A stretch of DNA of 64,000 nt, from contig MNCI01038206.1 in assembly GCA_015680685.1 (NCBI GenBank), positions 18,544 through 82,543 of the forward strand, read 5' to 3'. Below the pieces are notes generated by a model that saw only the letters and a list, made by a program, of their open reading frames with translations, ran no database searches and was not told where the DNA came from. Position numbers and translations under genes: made by a program. Of the stretch, positions 20,840 to 32,639 are shown piece after piece (the stretch's first letter is position 1; every line of letters begins with the position of its first letter). The stretch is from Gnetum montanum (lineage: Eukaryota > Streptophyta > Gnetopsida > Gnetales > Gnetaceae).

Positions 20840-22749
20840 TTGCAAAAAAGCATTTCACCACCTAGGAACAACACAACAAATAGTGGGCGGCACAACATAT
20901 GTAACCAAGAACCACCAGTTCCTCAACAATTCCGAGTGGTATATATTCATCACAATGAATATGTACCTAACTTTACCTTTATTCTCCATCAAGACGAACA
21001 ACTGTGTTGGAGAGACTTGGAGGGTAACATAGTGTTGCCTCCAGACCAAGCTGTCCCCAACATGCTCTTTCGTGCTCTCGCACAAATAGGCATGTCACAA
21101 TTATACGCAGAGTACATTGTGTGCGATTATGACACAAGGGAATACCAACCCACAAAAGCGCAACGTCAAAGGGACTTGCGGTAGGAGAGATGCTATACAT
21201 TGTCGAAGGGAAAGGGACCCCATAACACTTCACCTGTCTTAAGAAAAATCAAGGGTGGTAAACCTATTTCAATAGGTTCTCCACAAAATGATGTTCCCCC
21301 TCCTAACGATGGTGAGGAGGTGGTGTATTAGAACCTTCACTCCATGATTCATAACCCTGGTTTTGATCCCCACGAACACCAAGTGTTCAATGAGGGAACA
21401 CAAACACATAATGAGGGTGGGCAGTCTGATCATCATCACGATCAGGGCCGAGACCACTGAAGAGAAGGTAGCAAACATCGTCATGGAGATGGTTCTCCTT
21501 CCTCTTCACCTTCATCATCACATTCACCCTCTCATTCTGTATTAGGACACAATCATAAAGAACCTAACCATGAGGATAAGGGTAAATAGAGTGAGAAACC
21601 TTGACGAGAGAGTTGAGAACGAGGATGAGGGCATTCTAGAGAATCACGGCATAGAAGGGAAAGTAGGGAACTGCGTAGACATCACAGACGCTATGAATGA
21701 AATAATCATGAAGAACCCCTACTTGCAACCCGAAGCATGTTAGAAATCATGGAGGCCGTAAGAATACCCACAAGTCATCAAAAAGATAGCAGAATCAAGA
21801 GACTGGACATGAATAATATCCCATGATTTGAGGGGGGACACAACGCTGATCCTTAGAACCATTTACAGGCCATAATGCATGTGCCTTGCAGAACATTGAG
21901 AACGAGTGGCAAAAATTAAAGTTGTTCCCAAGGACATTGATAAAAGAAGTGGAAAGCTAGTATTGGTCCTTAGAACCAGAATCCATTCGAAGGTGGAGTA
22001 CAATGCTAGAATTTTTTAATGATAAATATCAAATGTACTCTTGAGTGTCCAAATTGCAAAACTAGATCCAAGGATGGAAGTAGGGAAATCACGAACCCTT
22101 GGATGCTACCATGGACCAATATTATGCATTGCTACATCATTGCCTAGGCCATGGTTATGCACAACGGGATCAACTACGCCATCTCGTAGATGGGCTTAGA
22201 CATGAAACCAGGAGAACCCTGGGAACATATGCCCAAGGGAGATTATCAGAGCTTAGGTTCCATCAGGTTCATAGATTGTTGGAGCAAGTAGCTAAGGAAG
22301 AAGGAGTGCTACGTAAGAGAGAAAGTGCGGAAGATTACAACCGTGATCCTTCCCTCCAAAAAAGGGAAGTGAGATTTTGTGAAGAGGAGGAAGAGTCACC
22401 ACTCGAGGAGATGGTGAACAGAAAAACCTTGCCACTCCAAAAATTAACAACAGAAGTGTTGGCAAAGGTAGACCAAATGTGGGACTCCTTAGATAGTATA
22501 TTTGAAACTGTCCTTAAAATCATAGAGGAGTTTAAGGAGCAAAGTAGTGACTATGATAAAAATAAAAAGAGGGATTTGGACCATACATGTAACAAAGATA
22601 AGGGTAAATTGGACATCACTAAAAAGGTTGTGGATTTTGATGCGGAAAATGGTGGTGGATGTGAGATATGTCAATATGACCATCCTAAGGGATGTTGCCT
22701 AGTAATCTTACATCTACAAGAGTCTGGGGTGTATGCACTTAACCCATGA
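20840..22749 (+). pseudogene. E2 gag
   Basis: First block 20840-21184: MQKSISPPRN start, QEPPVPQQFRVVYIHHNEY, then CWRDLEGNIVLPPDQAV. The middle (21185-22098) is broken by stops at positions where E1 has Arg, Trp or Gln codons. Last open block 22099-22749 (216 codons): YALLHHCLGHGYAQRDQL, LRHETRRTLGTYAQGRL, a charged coil LLEQVAKEEGVLRKRES, and the Cys motif CEICQYDHPKGCC at 22660-22698. This is the best preserved Gag of the family here. Confidence 0.85.
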
Positions 22750-23293
22750 CTTAACAAATGACAAGAATCTTGAAGGTTACCTTATCCCCAAGGTAACCCA
22801 AGGCAGTTCCACTAACCCTTAATGTATTATCCAAGTGGAACTCTGCCAAAACCTATTGAGCAATACTAGCAGTGGCAATACCCATAGTCATGGGGGATGC
22901 CACCACTGAGGCAATAATATCCTTATCGGCAACTGGATCCATATGACTATTATGTGTAGCAGTTGATCTCTCCTAATGACTCTGCTGGTCACATGACACC
23001 ACAACGTCACTACCAAGCTTGGGAGTATTATAGGACTCCTTCTCCTAGAAGAGACAACCCATAGACATACCATCCTTCGAACCCATTCAAAACTCTCACA
23101 CTAATAGCTCCACTACCACTCGCTCCAGCGATGCAAGGGGAACTCCCCACTTAGCCACAACAACGTAATTCTATGAGAATTGTAAATCTCCAACCCGCTA
23201 CTGGTTTTGAAAATTGTAAAAAGAGAAGACCTTTCTTCAGAACCAATAGTCCAAACAAGCTCTCACAACCACAAGCGATTGAGCCTCTAAATA

Positions 23294-23422
23294 CCTCTCC
23301 ATCAAATAAGGCTTTGGAGCTCCCTTGAAATCAAAAACAGAGCCCAATGCACATGGTNCCTCTCCATCAAATAAGGCTTTGGAGCTCCCTTGAAATCAAA
23401 AACAGAGCCCAATGCACATGGT
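23294..23422. repeat. assembly artefact: 64-base direct duplication around a single N
   Basis: 23294-23357 and 23359-23422 are identical and separated by N at 23358. This is an uncollapsed contig overlap in the gag-protease linker. Confidence 0.9.
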
Positions 23423-24014
23423 TATGTTAATGCATGCCGTTACTAACTGGATAAAGGTGGGCCACCTTCCCAGGAAATTCTCCAACCTCGAAAGCCCTTT
23501 AATATATCTCCAAGTCGTTGGAAATGAACCTCGTAAAGCTATTCTAGACTCAGGTTTTAGAGTCAACTTAATATCACAAGAGATGTACAAAGCCTGGAAC
23601 TTGCCTCCACTAAAGAAGAGAAATATTTGCTTAGAGTTGGTTGACCAGTCCATCATTGTTCCCTTGGGACTGGTGGAGGACATCGTTACCACTGTGTGTG
23701 GGTGGTCATACCCAGCTGATTTCCTAGTGATATAAGTAAACAATGACAAAGGGGACTTCCCAATAATAATGGGGAGGGCATGGCTAAGTACCATAAATGC
23801 ATGCCTAGGAATCCAAAATATTTCCTTGGAAATATCTAAGGAAAACGCTTTTGGAAAGATTGAGAAGAAGAAAGTTCCATGCATCACATACAATGATACA
23901 GAGAGTGATGGTGTACAGGAATGTTTAGCATTGCCTGCATGCAACCTGTGTTTCCAGGAAGTTAACATACAAAAGTGCCTATATGTAGCAACCACACAAC
24001 AAGAAAACACCTAG
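23412..24014 (+). pseudogene. E2 aspartic protease
   Basis: 23412-23735: SPLIYLQVVGNEPRKAIL, then DSGFRVNLISQEMYKAWNLP and a long tail to GWSYPADFLVI. 23769-24014: GRAWLSTINACLGIQNI and SKENAFGKIEKKKVPC. The catalytic Asp-Ser-Gly is present, with Phe-Arg after it where E1 has Ser-Ser. One stop (taa near 23733) splits the two frames. After 24014 the RT lead-in (CHQLPTLNLKT) begins and stops at the deletion. Confidence 0.8.
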
Positions 24015-24279
24015 TGGTTGATAGCTAATAAAAAGAGCAACTCATCAATGTGCATGGAACTAATTGAGGGAACAACTTGCACTCACATCGAAAGCATAGA
24101 TGCAGTGGAGCAAGAGTGTCACCAACTTCCAACCCTTAACCTAAAAACATCAATAGGGGGAAGCTAGAAAGTCCTAAAGATTTCAAACAAATGCTCCGAT
24201 AAGAGAATGTTAGTCAGTGTGCAATAGACCAAACCTTATCATGAATCTACAACAGTCAATGCACATTGCACCCTATAGA

Positions 24280-24370
24280 AAGGACAACCTCACTCATTAT
24301 TTCGGATCTCTCTCTTCCAACTTAGTCATGGGGGAGATGGCCACCTATGCTGATCAATCAAGGCCCTTAG
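24280..24370 (+). other. conserved post-pol segment with internal polypurine-like box
   Basis: Encodes NLTHYFGSLSSNLVMGEMA in one frame. The DNA box CAACTTAGTCATGGGGGAGA (24318-24337) matches E1 and E3. In E1 this segment follows integrase, so here it marks the right side of the pol deletion. A pyrimidine-rich stretch (24380-24490) follows, as in E1 and E3. Confidence 0.6.
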
Positions 24371-24529
24371 TTCATTTTAAAGTTTTTTGTTTTACATATT
24401 TTTGTTTTACAAATTTCTTTAACTTTTCTTGTTTTTGTTTTGCAACATCATTCGTACTTTTTCTTTTATTTGTGTGTGTGTGTGTGTTTATTCATTTTGT
24501 TAAGTTTGTCACCCAATAAGTGCTCCTGA

Positions 24530-26226
24530 TGATAGTATGAACTGTATTCTATTGGTTGCTAATGTTTGGTTTTTACCTTTAAGTTATAATGTGAATACTA
24601 AGGTATGGTTCTTTTGATATAGCAGGCAATGAGTCCACATCATCCATGCATCCATAAATTTCTATAGTCTCTCTTGGCTTGGAACTGTACAGTCCCTTTC
24701 CTTAACTAATAAGAACTATCAATGAATTGGTGACTGGGCGTTTCTCAAACTAAGAAAGGACTCGAGGATTGAAAAGGGTGTGACTTCAAGGGGACTTGAT
24801 GCATTTGTGTTGGCCATTCTCTTGGGTGCTTGGATGTTTTCTTCTTGAGTTTTTCTTACCATTCTAGCATTGTCGCATTATTGGGAAGCTGAGCAAATAA
24901 AATTAATAAGTCTTTGCATGGTGTGATTCTCATGCAAAAAAAATAAAAAAATAGTGGGAATTCAAAGCACACTCCTTAGAAGAAATAATCATTTAGGCTA
25001 CAAGCACTGGTTATGGGACTAAATAAGCATATTCCCTCTAACCAAGGCCCTTCCTTGTTTCCTACTTTCTCCTTTCTCGTTTCGTTGGAATGGTGGTGAC
25101 TCTTTGATGGGGGAATTCTTGTTACTTTGGGTGGATGGATTAGCCAAATGTATTAATGCGAAGTCACTAGTGTTTGAGGCTAGATTTGGAATGAGATCTA
25201 CTAAGTCACATTAATTATTAATACATAAGGGGCTATACACCACCTTGTTCTTAAGACTCCATTCCATTCTTTTCTTTCCATCATTCTTCCTTCATTATTC
25301 ACCTCATTGCCAGTTGTATCAATAGTCTATATTGTGGTTGATGCATTGTTTTCTTTTTGGTAAATTATTGTGGTTAAGACTTTAACTTTTGCTTCCAAAT
25401 GACATTTCCAAAGCCTATGGACTCTTTGAATGTGGGAATGTCAAAGAATTAAGGGCATGAGCCTGCTTTGGGGAGGACCCACTGACATTCCTATTTGGTG
25501 CATCAGTTAATTTCTTTCCCTTAAACATTTCTACAATCAATATTTATTTTGTTCATTTCCATCTCCGACATCCATTTCATCGACATTGCAGTTGTCTCTT
25601 TTCCTCCATCCTTCTTATTCCTTATCTTTTTATATTCTCTCACTATTGGAAGCTCGCTCTTAGTCATGGCGGTCCTGGTCCAATTTTTTCGATTTCTCTT
25701 AAGCCCTACACCTTGGGTAGTCACCAGTGTTATAGCTCCAAAATCCGCATCAGCCATACCACAACTCAACCAATGGATCTTTTACCAAGACAAGGTATCA
25801 ACTACAGTGTGATTCATTTACCCTTGCTAATTTAAGACTGTGTTGTGTGTGTAGATGGAAATCATACACCAATGGATTGGATCTATAGGGAACACTTGGA
25901 GTGGATTGGTGCTGGAGCAGTTATGCAAGGAACAAGACTGATGGCATGCTTATGGATGGACAAAAAAAGGCATAATCTTGGCATTGGTAGCAACAGATTT
26001 CTTCTTTTTTCTCTCTCTCTCTTCTTTTCTCTCTCAGCTACCAAATAAGGCTGGATGTCAAATGTGTATAGTGTTCACTCTTGTTATTATGAACACTAAT
26101 TTTGTCATGTATTGTAATGATGATCTGTTCACATGTCACCCCAGTCACCATTAGTATCATTCAAGTCAATAATCCCATACCTTCCCAATATTTTGTAAGG
26201 AACTCAAGGATGAGTTTTTATTCAGT
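24530..26226 (+). other. E2 3' noncoding region
   Basis: About 1.7 kb without a supported gene. It holds one box, cctgctttggggaggaccca at 25462-25481, that is identical in E3 (43408-43427, minus strand). Short ORFs at 25549-25812 and 25845-26048 have no homologue in E1 or E3 frames. Confidence 0.5.
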
Positions 26227-26236
26227 CATGGGGGTA
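26227..26236 (+). promoter_or_regulatory. E2 polypurine tract
   Basis: CATGGGGGTA directly before the 3' LTR, in context TCAGTCATGGGGGTA. The E3 counterpart is GTCGTGGGGGTA. Confidence 0.75.
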
Positions 26237-27062
26237 TGATGAGCTATGATATTGTGTACGTGATATCGTGTATGTGATATCACGTCCACCCCTGCGATAT
26301 TGCATACATGATATCGCAGTCTGTCACAATGTCTATAAATAAGAGGTGCCTTTCCCTGTTTTAGGCACTTAGATTCAGACCCTTAGCCAAACTCTTGTAG
26401 TTTTACCATTCCTAAGTTAGAATAATTTCGATGTGCTCGTAGTAGGAGTCTTAAAGTGAATGGATCTTTATTCGAGCAAACTGTACATGAGCACATATTT
26501 GTGTACGGTCATAAAGACGAACTTTCTGATAAACCTTGCAGCATGTGGACTAAGATAAATAGGAATTAATTATTGTTAAATGTTTAAATGCTTTCTTAGA
26601 TAATTAATCTCTCTCAACCCTTGATGCTCCTAGTTAAGTGCACTTAGTACGACCTCTTAGAGCATGTGTATAATGCTTGGTAACCTAGTAACGAGTAGCA
26701 TTTGGTAATCCTAGCAGTGTTGCATTAGTTCAGGGTGTGTATGGCAAGTGGGAATGGATACTGGTGCTAGAAAAATTAGAACTTAGTTAGTAAATAGTTA
26801 ATGAAAGTTAATCACTTAGTTCTCTTCACCTTCCCTTATTATCATAGGATATTAAAAATATAAAATACATAAAAATCATGTACCTCAAGCTTACTTAACC
26901 ATACAACCATGACAATACAAGTAAGTTTGGGAAGACAACAATTGATTAACCTTAAGTGTTTCATTAGGGTGTGTAAGAACTTAGTCCTTGAAGTTTGACC
27001 AGATCTCGTGTGAAATGCTCGTATTCATATGGTTGAGTGTAGGGGTACCTCGTCACTCATCA
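26237..27062 (+). repeat. E2 3' LTR, 826 bp
   Basis: TGATGAGC...ACTCATCA. The GATATC array is longer than in the 5' LTR (three perfect palindromes plus two GATATT). TATA box at 26333-26341. Followed by the right target duplication cttga. Confidence 0.9.
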
Positions 27063-27743
27063 CTTGAAGATAGAGTTAGTTGTGAATGCCCATAGTGTTG
27101 TGAATCACAATTGTATAGAATCTTTATTCGAGTGGATTATTCTTAGATACAATTCATGAATGAAATAAAGATCAATATTTTTCTTCATCATTGCAACATT
27201 TTTATATAGAATAGATTTACTTTTCCATGTTTTTTACTTTTACTAAGTTATTTACATTTCTTAAGTCATTAATTATTCCAATGTTCATTAGTAAGGCAAA
27301 ATGAGTACAATTGGTTTCAAACATAAAGTGTAATTGTTTAGTAACTTAGTAGTGACTTTTCTTGATTCACTCAGTAGTAAAGTTACTTGGTAATCCTAGT
27401 AAAAATTACAACAGCCTAGAACATGCACAAAAAACTAGGAACATATACTTATCGCTATAGGCTAAAATAGCTTTACATTTTCATTATACTTAGAGATAGA
27501 ATTCACATTTATTTTCACTATATTTACCCTTAGCACATTTAATAGCCAACAATATTACATACCTCACTAAGAGTTAAATCATACATTTTTCACTTTGCTA
27601 ACTCTAACTAGGAAGATAACAATCACAGAATTCTTATTAACTCATTAATATACTTACATTGTCTGTCCACAGATTATGATTTGGTTGCACATGAACACTT
27701 GTGACTTGTTTGGTTGAGTGTTGGAATTCTCTACCATTTATGA
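27063..27743 (+). repeat. E4 5' LTR, second part (starts with E2 right TSD)
   Basis: Aligns with the E2 LTR from the junction onward: atctttattcgag, aattattccaatgttca, cttggtaatcctagt, then ggttgagtgttgg before the end. The terminal ACTCATCA has decayed to about ATTTATGA. Confidence 0.7.
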
Positions 27744-27744
27744 T

Positions 27745-27762
27745 TAGCACTATTACTGGAAA
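27745..27762 (+). promoter_or_regulatory. E4 primer-binding site, heavily decayed
   Basis: TAGCACTATTACTGGAAA against TGGCGCCGTTGCCGGGGA: eight differences, every one G-to-A or C-to-T. Its place one base after the LTR end supports it. Confidence 0.65.
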
Positions 27763-29780
27763 TGTGTTAATGTTTGCTAGTTAGTTGATCTTATATAGTT
27801 TTTTGTATCAAGCATCATGAAGTCTATCTTTTAGACTTAAAATAAATTTTCAAAATACACACATACTTAAGCATCAACCACATTAAAATTGCGTCCATAT
27901 CCAAGGTAAAATCTTCACATGTTATTGATCTTAACAAAAGTGATGATAGAGATTATAATAAAGAAGATTGGAGTGCATCGATGCAGACAAGAATATCATC
28001 TCATATCAATCCTTATTATCCTAATTTCACATTTATTTTCTACCAAGACAAATAATTCAAATGGAAAGACTTATAGGGTAATACTGTCTTATCACCACAA
28101 TGTTCAGCACCATCTATGCTTCAAGGAGAACTTATGAGGTCCAATATTCACCACATACAAGAAGGATACCAAGTTACCAAGAACATGTCTAGGCCATATT
28201 AGCCAACAAAAACTCAAGCAAGAAGGAACATTATGATGGTAGTAAGATATGAGTAGGAAAGAAAGTATCATAAAAAATCATCCTTAATGAGAAAGAAGAT
28301 GATCCATATAAAGTTGAAAAGTCTCACTTGACTCATACATCTAGCTTTTAACACCAATCAATGTATTGAAGATCCTACGAAGATAAAGTTACATTCAACT
28401 CTTGCAAAAATATTGGGAAGAGATGAGGTAAACTATAGACTTAAGGAGAACTTGAAATCTAAAACCTCCAACAAATTTAGAAGGGATGCATCCTAGAGTC
28501 ATAAAAGAAGAACTAGCTGACATCATTCTCTAACTTCCCCATCCTTTTCATTGCACTTAGCAACAAACTCTAATAGAAGAAAATGAAAAACAAGGAATCA
28601 TGATAGGGAAAGAAGAAGGGATCATGAGTGACATGCTTATATAAGAAGAAGCCATCCTAAGGATGTGGAAGATGATGAAAAAGATAGAGAGAGAAATTAG
28701 GCATGAGAGAAGAGAACATCATGAGCATTAAAGGGATCATTACTATAACAAAGATTATGAACCCAAAAATTATGAAGAACTTCTCCTAGCCACTTGCAAT
28801 ATGATTAATATCAAGGATGTAGTATACATACCTACCAAACATCTAAGGAATAGTCACATTAAGCAACTTGATTTAAATCATAATCCAAAGTTTGAATGAG
28901 GATCCAAAATATCATCTTCAAACCTTTCATGATTCCTACATCCTACAAAATACAAAGAATGATTGGAAAAAATTAAAGTTATTTCCAAAAATACTCATTA
29001 AGGAAGTAGAAAGCTGGTATAGATTCCTAGAACTAGAATCAAATAGAAGATGGAGTACCATACTAGAACTTTTAAATGATAACTACTAAACTTTGTCCAT
29101 AGTATCAAACTTGAGAAAAAAAATCCAAGGATGGAAACAAGGAACACATAAATTTCTTAATGTATTAATAGGTAAATACTATTCCCTATTACATAGATGC
29201 CCAAACCATGGATTTTCTCAAAGGGAACAACTACAACAAATTATTGGTGGGTTAAGAAACAAAATGAGAGAGACTCTTGGAGTATATACCCAAGCTAGAT
29301 TTTCAAAGATAACAACTCATTAAATTCAAAGGTTCATAGACCAGGTGGGAAAGAAGAAGAAGAGCTATGTAAAAGGGAATATAATGAAGAGTACAATAGA
29401 TTACTAGACATTAGAAAAAGAGATGTAAGGATATGTGAAACACAAGAAGAGGGAACCTTAGATGATGTGATTCAACGAATGACTCTACCTATTTAGAAAT
29501 CAATAAATGATATTGCAAAAATGGTAGAAAAAATATGAGACTTTGTGGATGAAACATTTATTATAACACTAAAGATAGTAGAAGAGAAAACTGAACAAGT
29601 CTTCAATAGAAATAAGAATGGGAAGAAGAAAGGATAATGGATGTGAGAATTATAAAAACAAAGGAAAAGTTGCTACAATTGAGGAAATTATGAACTCAAT
29701 ATTTGAAGATGACATTGGATGTAAAGTATGCCAGTATGAACATCCTAAAGGATGTTGTACTATCATGGCCCACTAACAAG
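27763..29780 (+). pseudogene. E4 leader and gag
   Basis: 27763-28640 holds only fragments. From 28892 the capsid-like segment is clear: YHLQTFHDSYILQNTKNDW, LFPKILIKEVESWYRFLE, KKIQGWKQGT, LLHRCPNHGFSQREQL, MRETLGVYTQARF (to 29323). The Cys motif CKVCQYEHPKGCC is at 29720-29758, intact although the frame around it is broken. Confidence 0.7.
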
Positions 29781-30519
29781 AGTCAAGAAATACCTACTAA
29801 ATTCGAAGTTTGTCAAAAACATAGATGCATAGATAGTTAACTTGCTCATAAAATAATTTTAAATAGCCCTATTAACAATTGTATTATTCAAGTAAGGCTT
29901 ATTCTCAATCATAGAAGTAATACCAGTAGCAGTGGCAATAACCATAATCATGTGGAATGTCACCACTAAGGTAATAGTATCCATACCAATAATTGGATCC
30001 TTATGGATGCTATGTACAACATCCTATATCTCCCAAAAGTACTTCTATCCATGTTTCTTCTCCATACTCTCTAGCAAAATATGATAGGCCTACAATCCCA
30101 TGCATGGATTCACACCCCTACACATCTTAACTAGTAGCAAGTCCATCCTATTAAGATCCTAATCCTCTACTAGTAGTACCATTGTTGATCATGCAAGGGG
30201 AACTATCAACATAGACATAACAGAAAAGTGCTACCAAGGAAATTACTACACAAGAGAGAATCACCAATACAAGTGAACCAAGATTCAGTAAGTATCCCTT
30301 ATTTAGGAAAAGTCTAGAAAATTTTTGAAGGAAAGAAACTACATCTACCCCTACTTCTTCCATACAAAGTCCTCAAGATAGTACTGTGCTTCCAATTTCA
30401 ATAGAAAAGAACCTAATAACTATCATGCTTACATAAATAATAATATGCTAGATAAAGGTAGAAGTAGTTCTCGAGAATAGATCTATGGAGTCCTCTAATT
30501 TGTCTACAAATAGTAGGAC

Positions 30520-30880
30520 CAAGCCATGTAAAGCTCTACTAGATTTTAGTTCAAGAGTGAATCTCACTTCTTAAGACATGTACAAGGTTTGGAAAATACC
30601 TCCATTAAAGAAATGCAACATTGAATTAGAGCTGGCTGACCAATCTATTATTGTTAGGATAAGTGAAAATGTGATAACTATCATAAGTGGTTGGTCCTAC
30701 CATATTAATTTTCTAGTTATTCATATGAAAAAGAATAAAAGTGAATTTTCTAGAATCATGGAAATAGCATGGTTAGCATAATGGATGCTAAGCTCAGAAT
30801 CAGGGACTTATCCTTGGAAATCTTCAAGGAGGATAAATCTAAAATTATTTAGAGATGCAAAATTCCATGCAAATTATTTA
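30520..30880 (+). pseudogene. E4 protease remnant
   Basis: ALLDFSSRVNLTS: the catalytic Asp-Ser-Gly has become Asp-Phe-Ser. Then MYKVWKIPPLKKCNIELELA, GWSYHINFLVI and MEIAWLA. The last part (30785-30840) matches the post-protease segment of E1. Confidence 0.7.
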
Positions 30881-30889
30881 CAGATGCAA

Positions 30890-31620
30890 AATTATTTAGA
30901 GAGCCACTTGATGATCCAAGATGACATAGCTATAGGGCACAAGGTATCCTACAAAGGAATAAAGGTAAATCCAAATAAAATTAGAGTCATCTAAAACATT
31001 ACCTAAAGACCATACAAAGTCAAGGATGTTTGATCATTCCTTGGTCATACAAGGTACTATAGGAGATTTATTAAAATTGTTTTAAAGATTGCAGAGCTGC
31101 TTGTTGAACTAACAAAGAAAGATGCATCATTCCAGTGGTACGAATAATGTAAAAATATATTTGAGAGCCTAAAATAGAATTTGATTAAGATGCCAATCCT
31201 CAGAGTTCTAGATTAATCTAAGCCTTTCTTAATCATGAATAATGCTTCAAACTATGCATTAGGAGTAATATTGACCTAGCTAGATGATCAAAAGTGGCCA
31301 TATTACATACACTACACTAGTAGAAGTATTACTAGAGTACAACTTAACTATACCACTATAGAAAAGGAGCTTATGGATGTGGTATATGCACTTCAAAATT
31401 CAAAAATTATGTGCTCAAGTATTCAATCTATGTTCATACAAACCACAGTGCAATCAAAATTTTAATGAATACAATAGTGATTATTCTAAGAGGGATAAGA
31501 TGACTTGTTATACTATAGGAATTTTACATAATAAGGATTGACAAGAAAGGAACTAAAAATGTTGTAGTTGATCACTTGTCAAAACTCATATGGGATTCTC
31601 AAAGGAGTGAAGAACCATTA
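30890..31620 (+). pseudogene. E4 RT tail and RNase H
   Basis: Begins within the RT thumb (IAIGHKVSYKGIKVNPNKI) directly after the protease block, so the RT fingers and palm, including YxDD, are deleted near 30880. It continues with SFLGHTRYYRRFIKI, LVELTKKDASFQW and an RNase H start with Asn for the first catalytic Asp (NNASNYALG), then stops. Confidence 0.7.
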
Positions 31621-31899
31621 TTAGGCTAGTTCCATGATGAAAATTTATTTACTAAGATAGCAATGGTTATAGATTTAATAGTAAATTCATGGATTACTAA
31701 TTATATGACATATCTAACTACATAAGAAATTCTTGCTAAATGAGATAAAAACAAAAAAAGAGAAGTTCCTTCACAAAGTAAAATTATACATGGAGATTAA
31801 AGGAAATCTTTATAAGATATGTGCAAATGGTTTAATACAATGGTGTATTCTAGAGGAGAATATTTATGAAGGACCATGTAGTAGTTATTATGTAGGATG

Positions 31900-32630
31900 A
31901 AGAAAAACACTAAAATTGATGATGGCAGGTTACTTTTGGGCTATCATATTTAGGAACATACATTGGTTAACATAATCTTGTGAAAGATGCCATAAGAATG
32001 GAGGACTGACAACAAAAAATGAAGAGCTACAACAATGAATATAACTATTGAAACCATTTAATATTTGGAAAACTAATTTCACGAGATCCATCATACCAAT
32101 ATCAAATAAAAATTTTCATATTATCGTGACTATTAATTACTATACCAAGTGGTTAGAAGCAACTACAGGTAAAGATTGCATAGCCATAATAGTTGCAAAA
32201 TTCTTTCAACAACACATGGTGAATAAATTTGGAGTGTCACGGATGTTAATATTTAGATAATAGAACTCATTTAACTAGAGCTACACTTGAGAAGGTAATG
32301 CAACTACTTGGGGTGAATCATAAACTAACTACATCCTATCACCCCCAAGCAAATGATGAAGCCAAAGTAACTAACAGAGAGATTATACACACATTAACTA
32401 GAAATATTAGTACATATAGGAATGATTGGAGCACTAAGCTTACTGATGCTCTATAGGCATATTGATCTACTCAGAAAATTCCTATAGGGTATTCATTATA
32501 TGAACTAGTCTATGGAAAATTGCCTACTCTACTAATCCAAGAAGAGATAAATACCCTTATAACCACCTGTACACTTGACCTAGTGTTGGACCTAGAAAAA
32601 TCGATTACTAAAAAGTAAACTAAAAAATCC
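31900..32630 (+). pseudogene. E4 integrase
   Basis: CERCHKNGG zinc pair near 31980, core VTINYYTKWLEA (first Asp changed to Asn) at 32125, a frameshift at the second Asp (32250), then YHPQANDEAKVTNREI with lysine (32364-32366) at the catalytic Glu, and IPIGYSLYELVYGKLP. Reading ends near 32630. Confidence 0.75.
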
Positions 32631-32639
32631 CAAGCATTG

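Larger units (their letters stand above)
18993..27062 (+). mobile_element. complete nonautonomous gypsy element E2 (8.07 kb) with a doubled 5' LTR
   Basis: Bounded by LTRs at 18993-19784 and 26237-27062 and by the five-base duplication cttga. Inside: primer site, leader, a second LTR with its own primer site and leader, gag, protease, a short conserved 3' frame, noncoding region and PPT. RT, RNase H and integrase are absent: the sequence passes from the post-protease segment near 24190 straight to the 3' box at 24280 that follows integrase in E1. It must have moved with enzymes from a relative. It lies within the LTR of E4. Confidence 0.9.
18887..32630 (+). mobile_element. gypsy element E4, 5' LTR interrupted by E2
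   Basis: Plus-strand order: LTR (18887-18992 joined to 27063-27743), primer site, gag, protease, end of RT, RNase H, integrase to about 32630. The family is the same as E1-E3 but much older: every domain is broken and the primer site differs at eight positions. No 3' LTR is found. At about 32640 the sequence changes to an LTR-like remnant of another element. Confidence 0.75.

Noticed and set aside
25549-26048. Two plus-strand ORFs of 87 and 67 codons
   Set aside because: In the 3' noncoding region of E2, without matching frames in E3 or E1.
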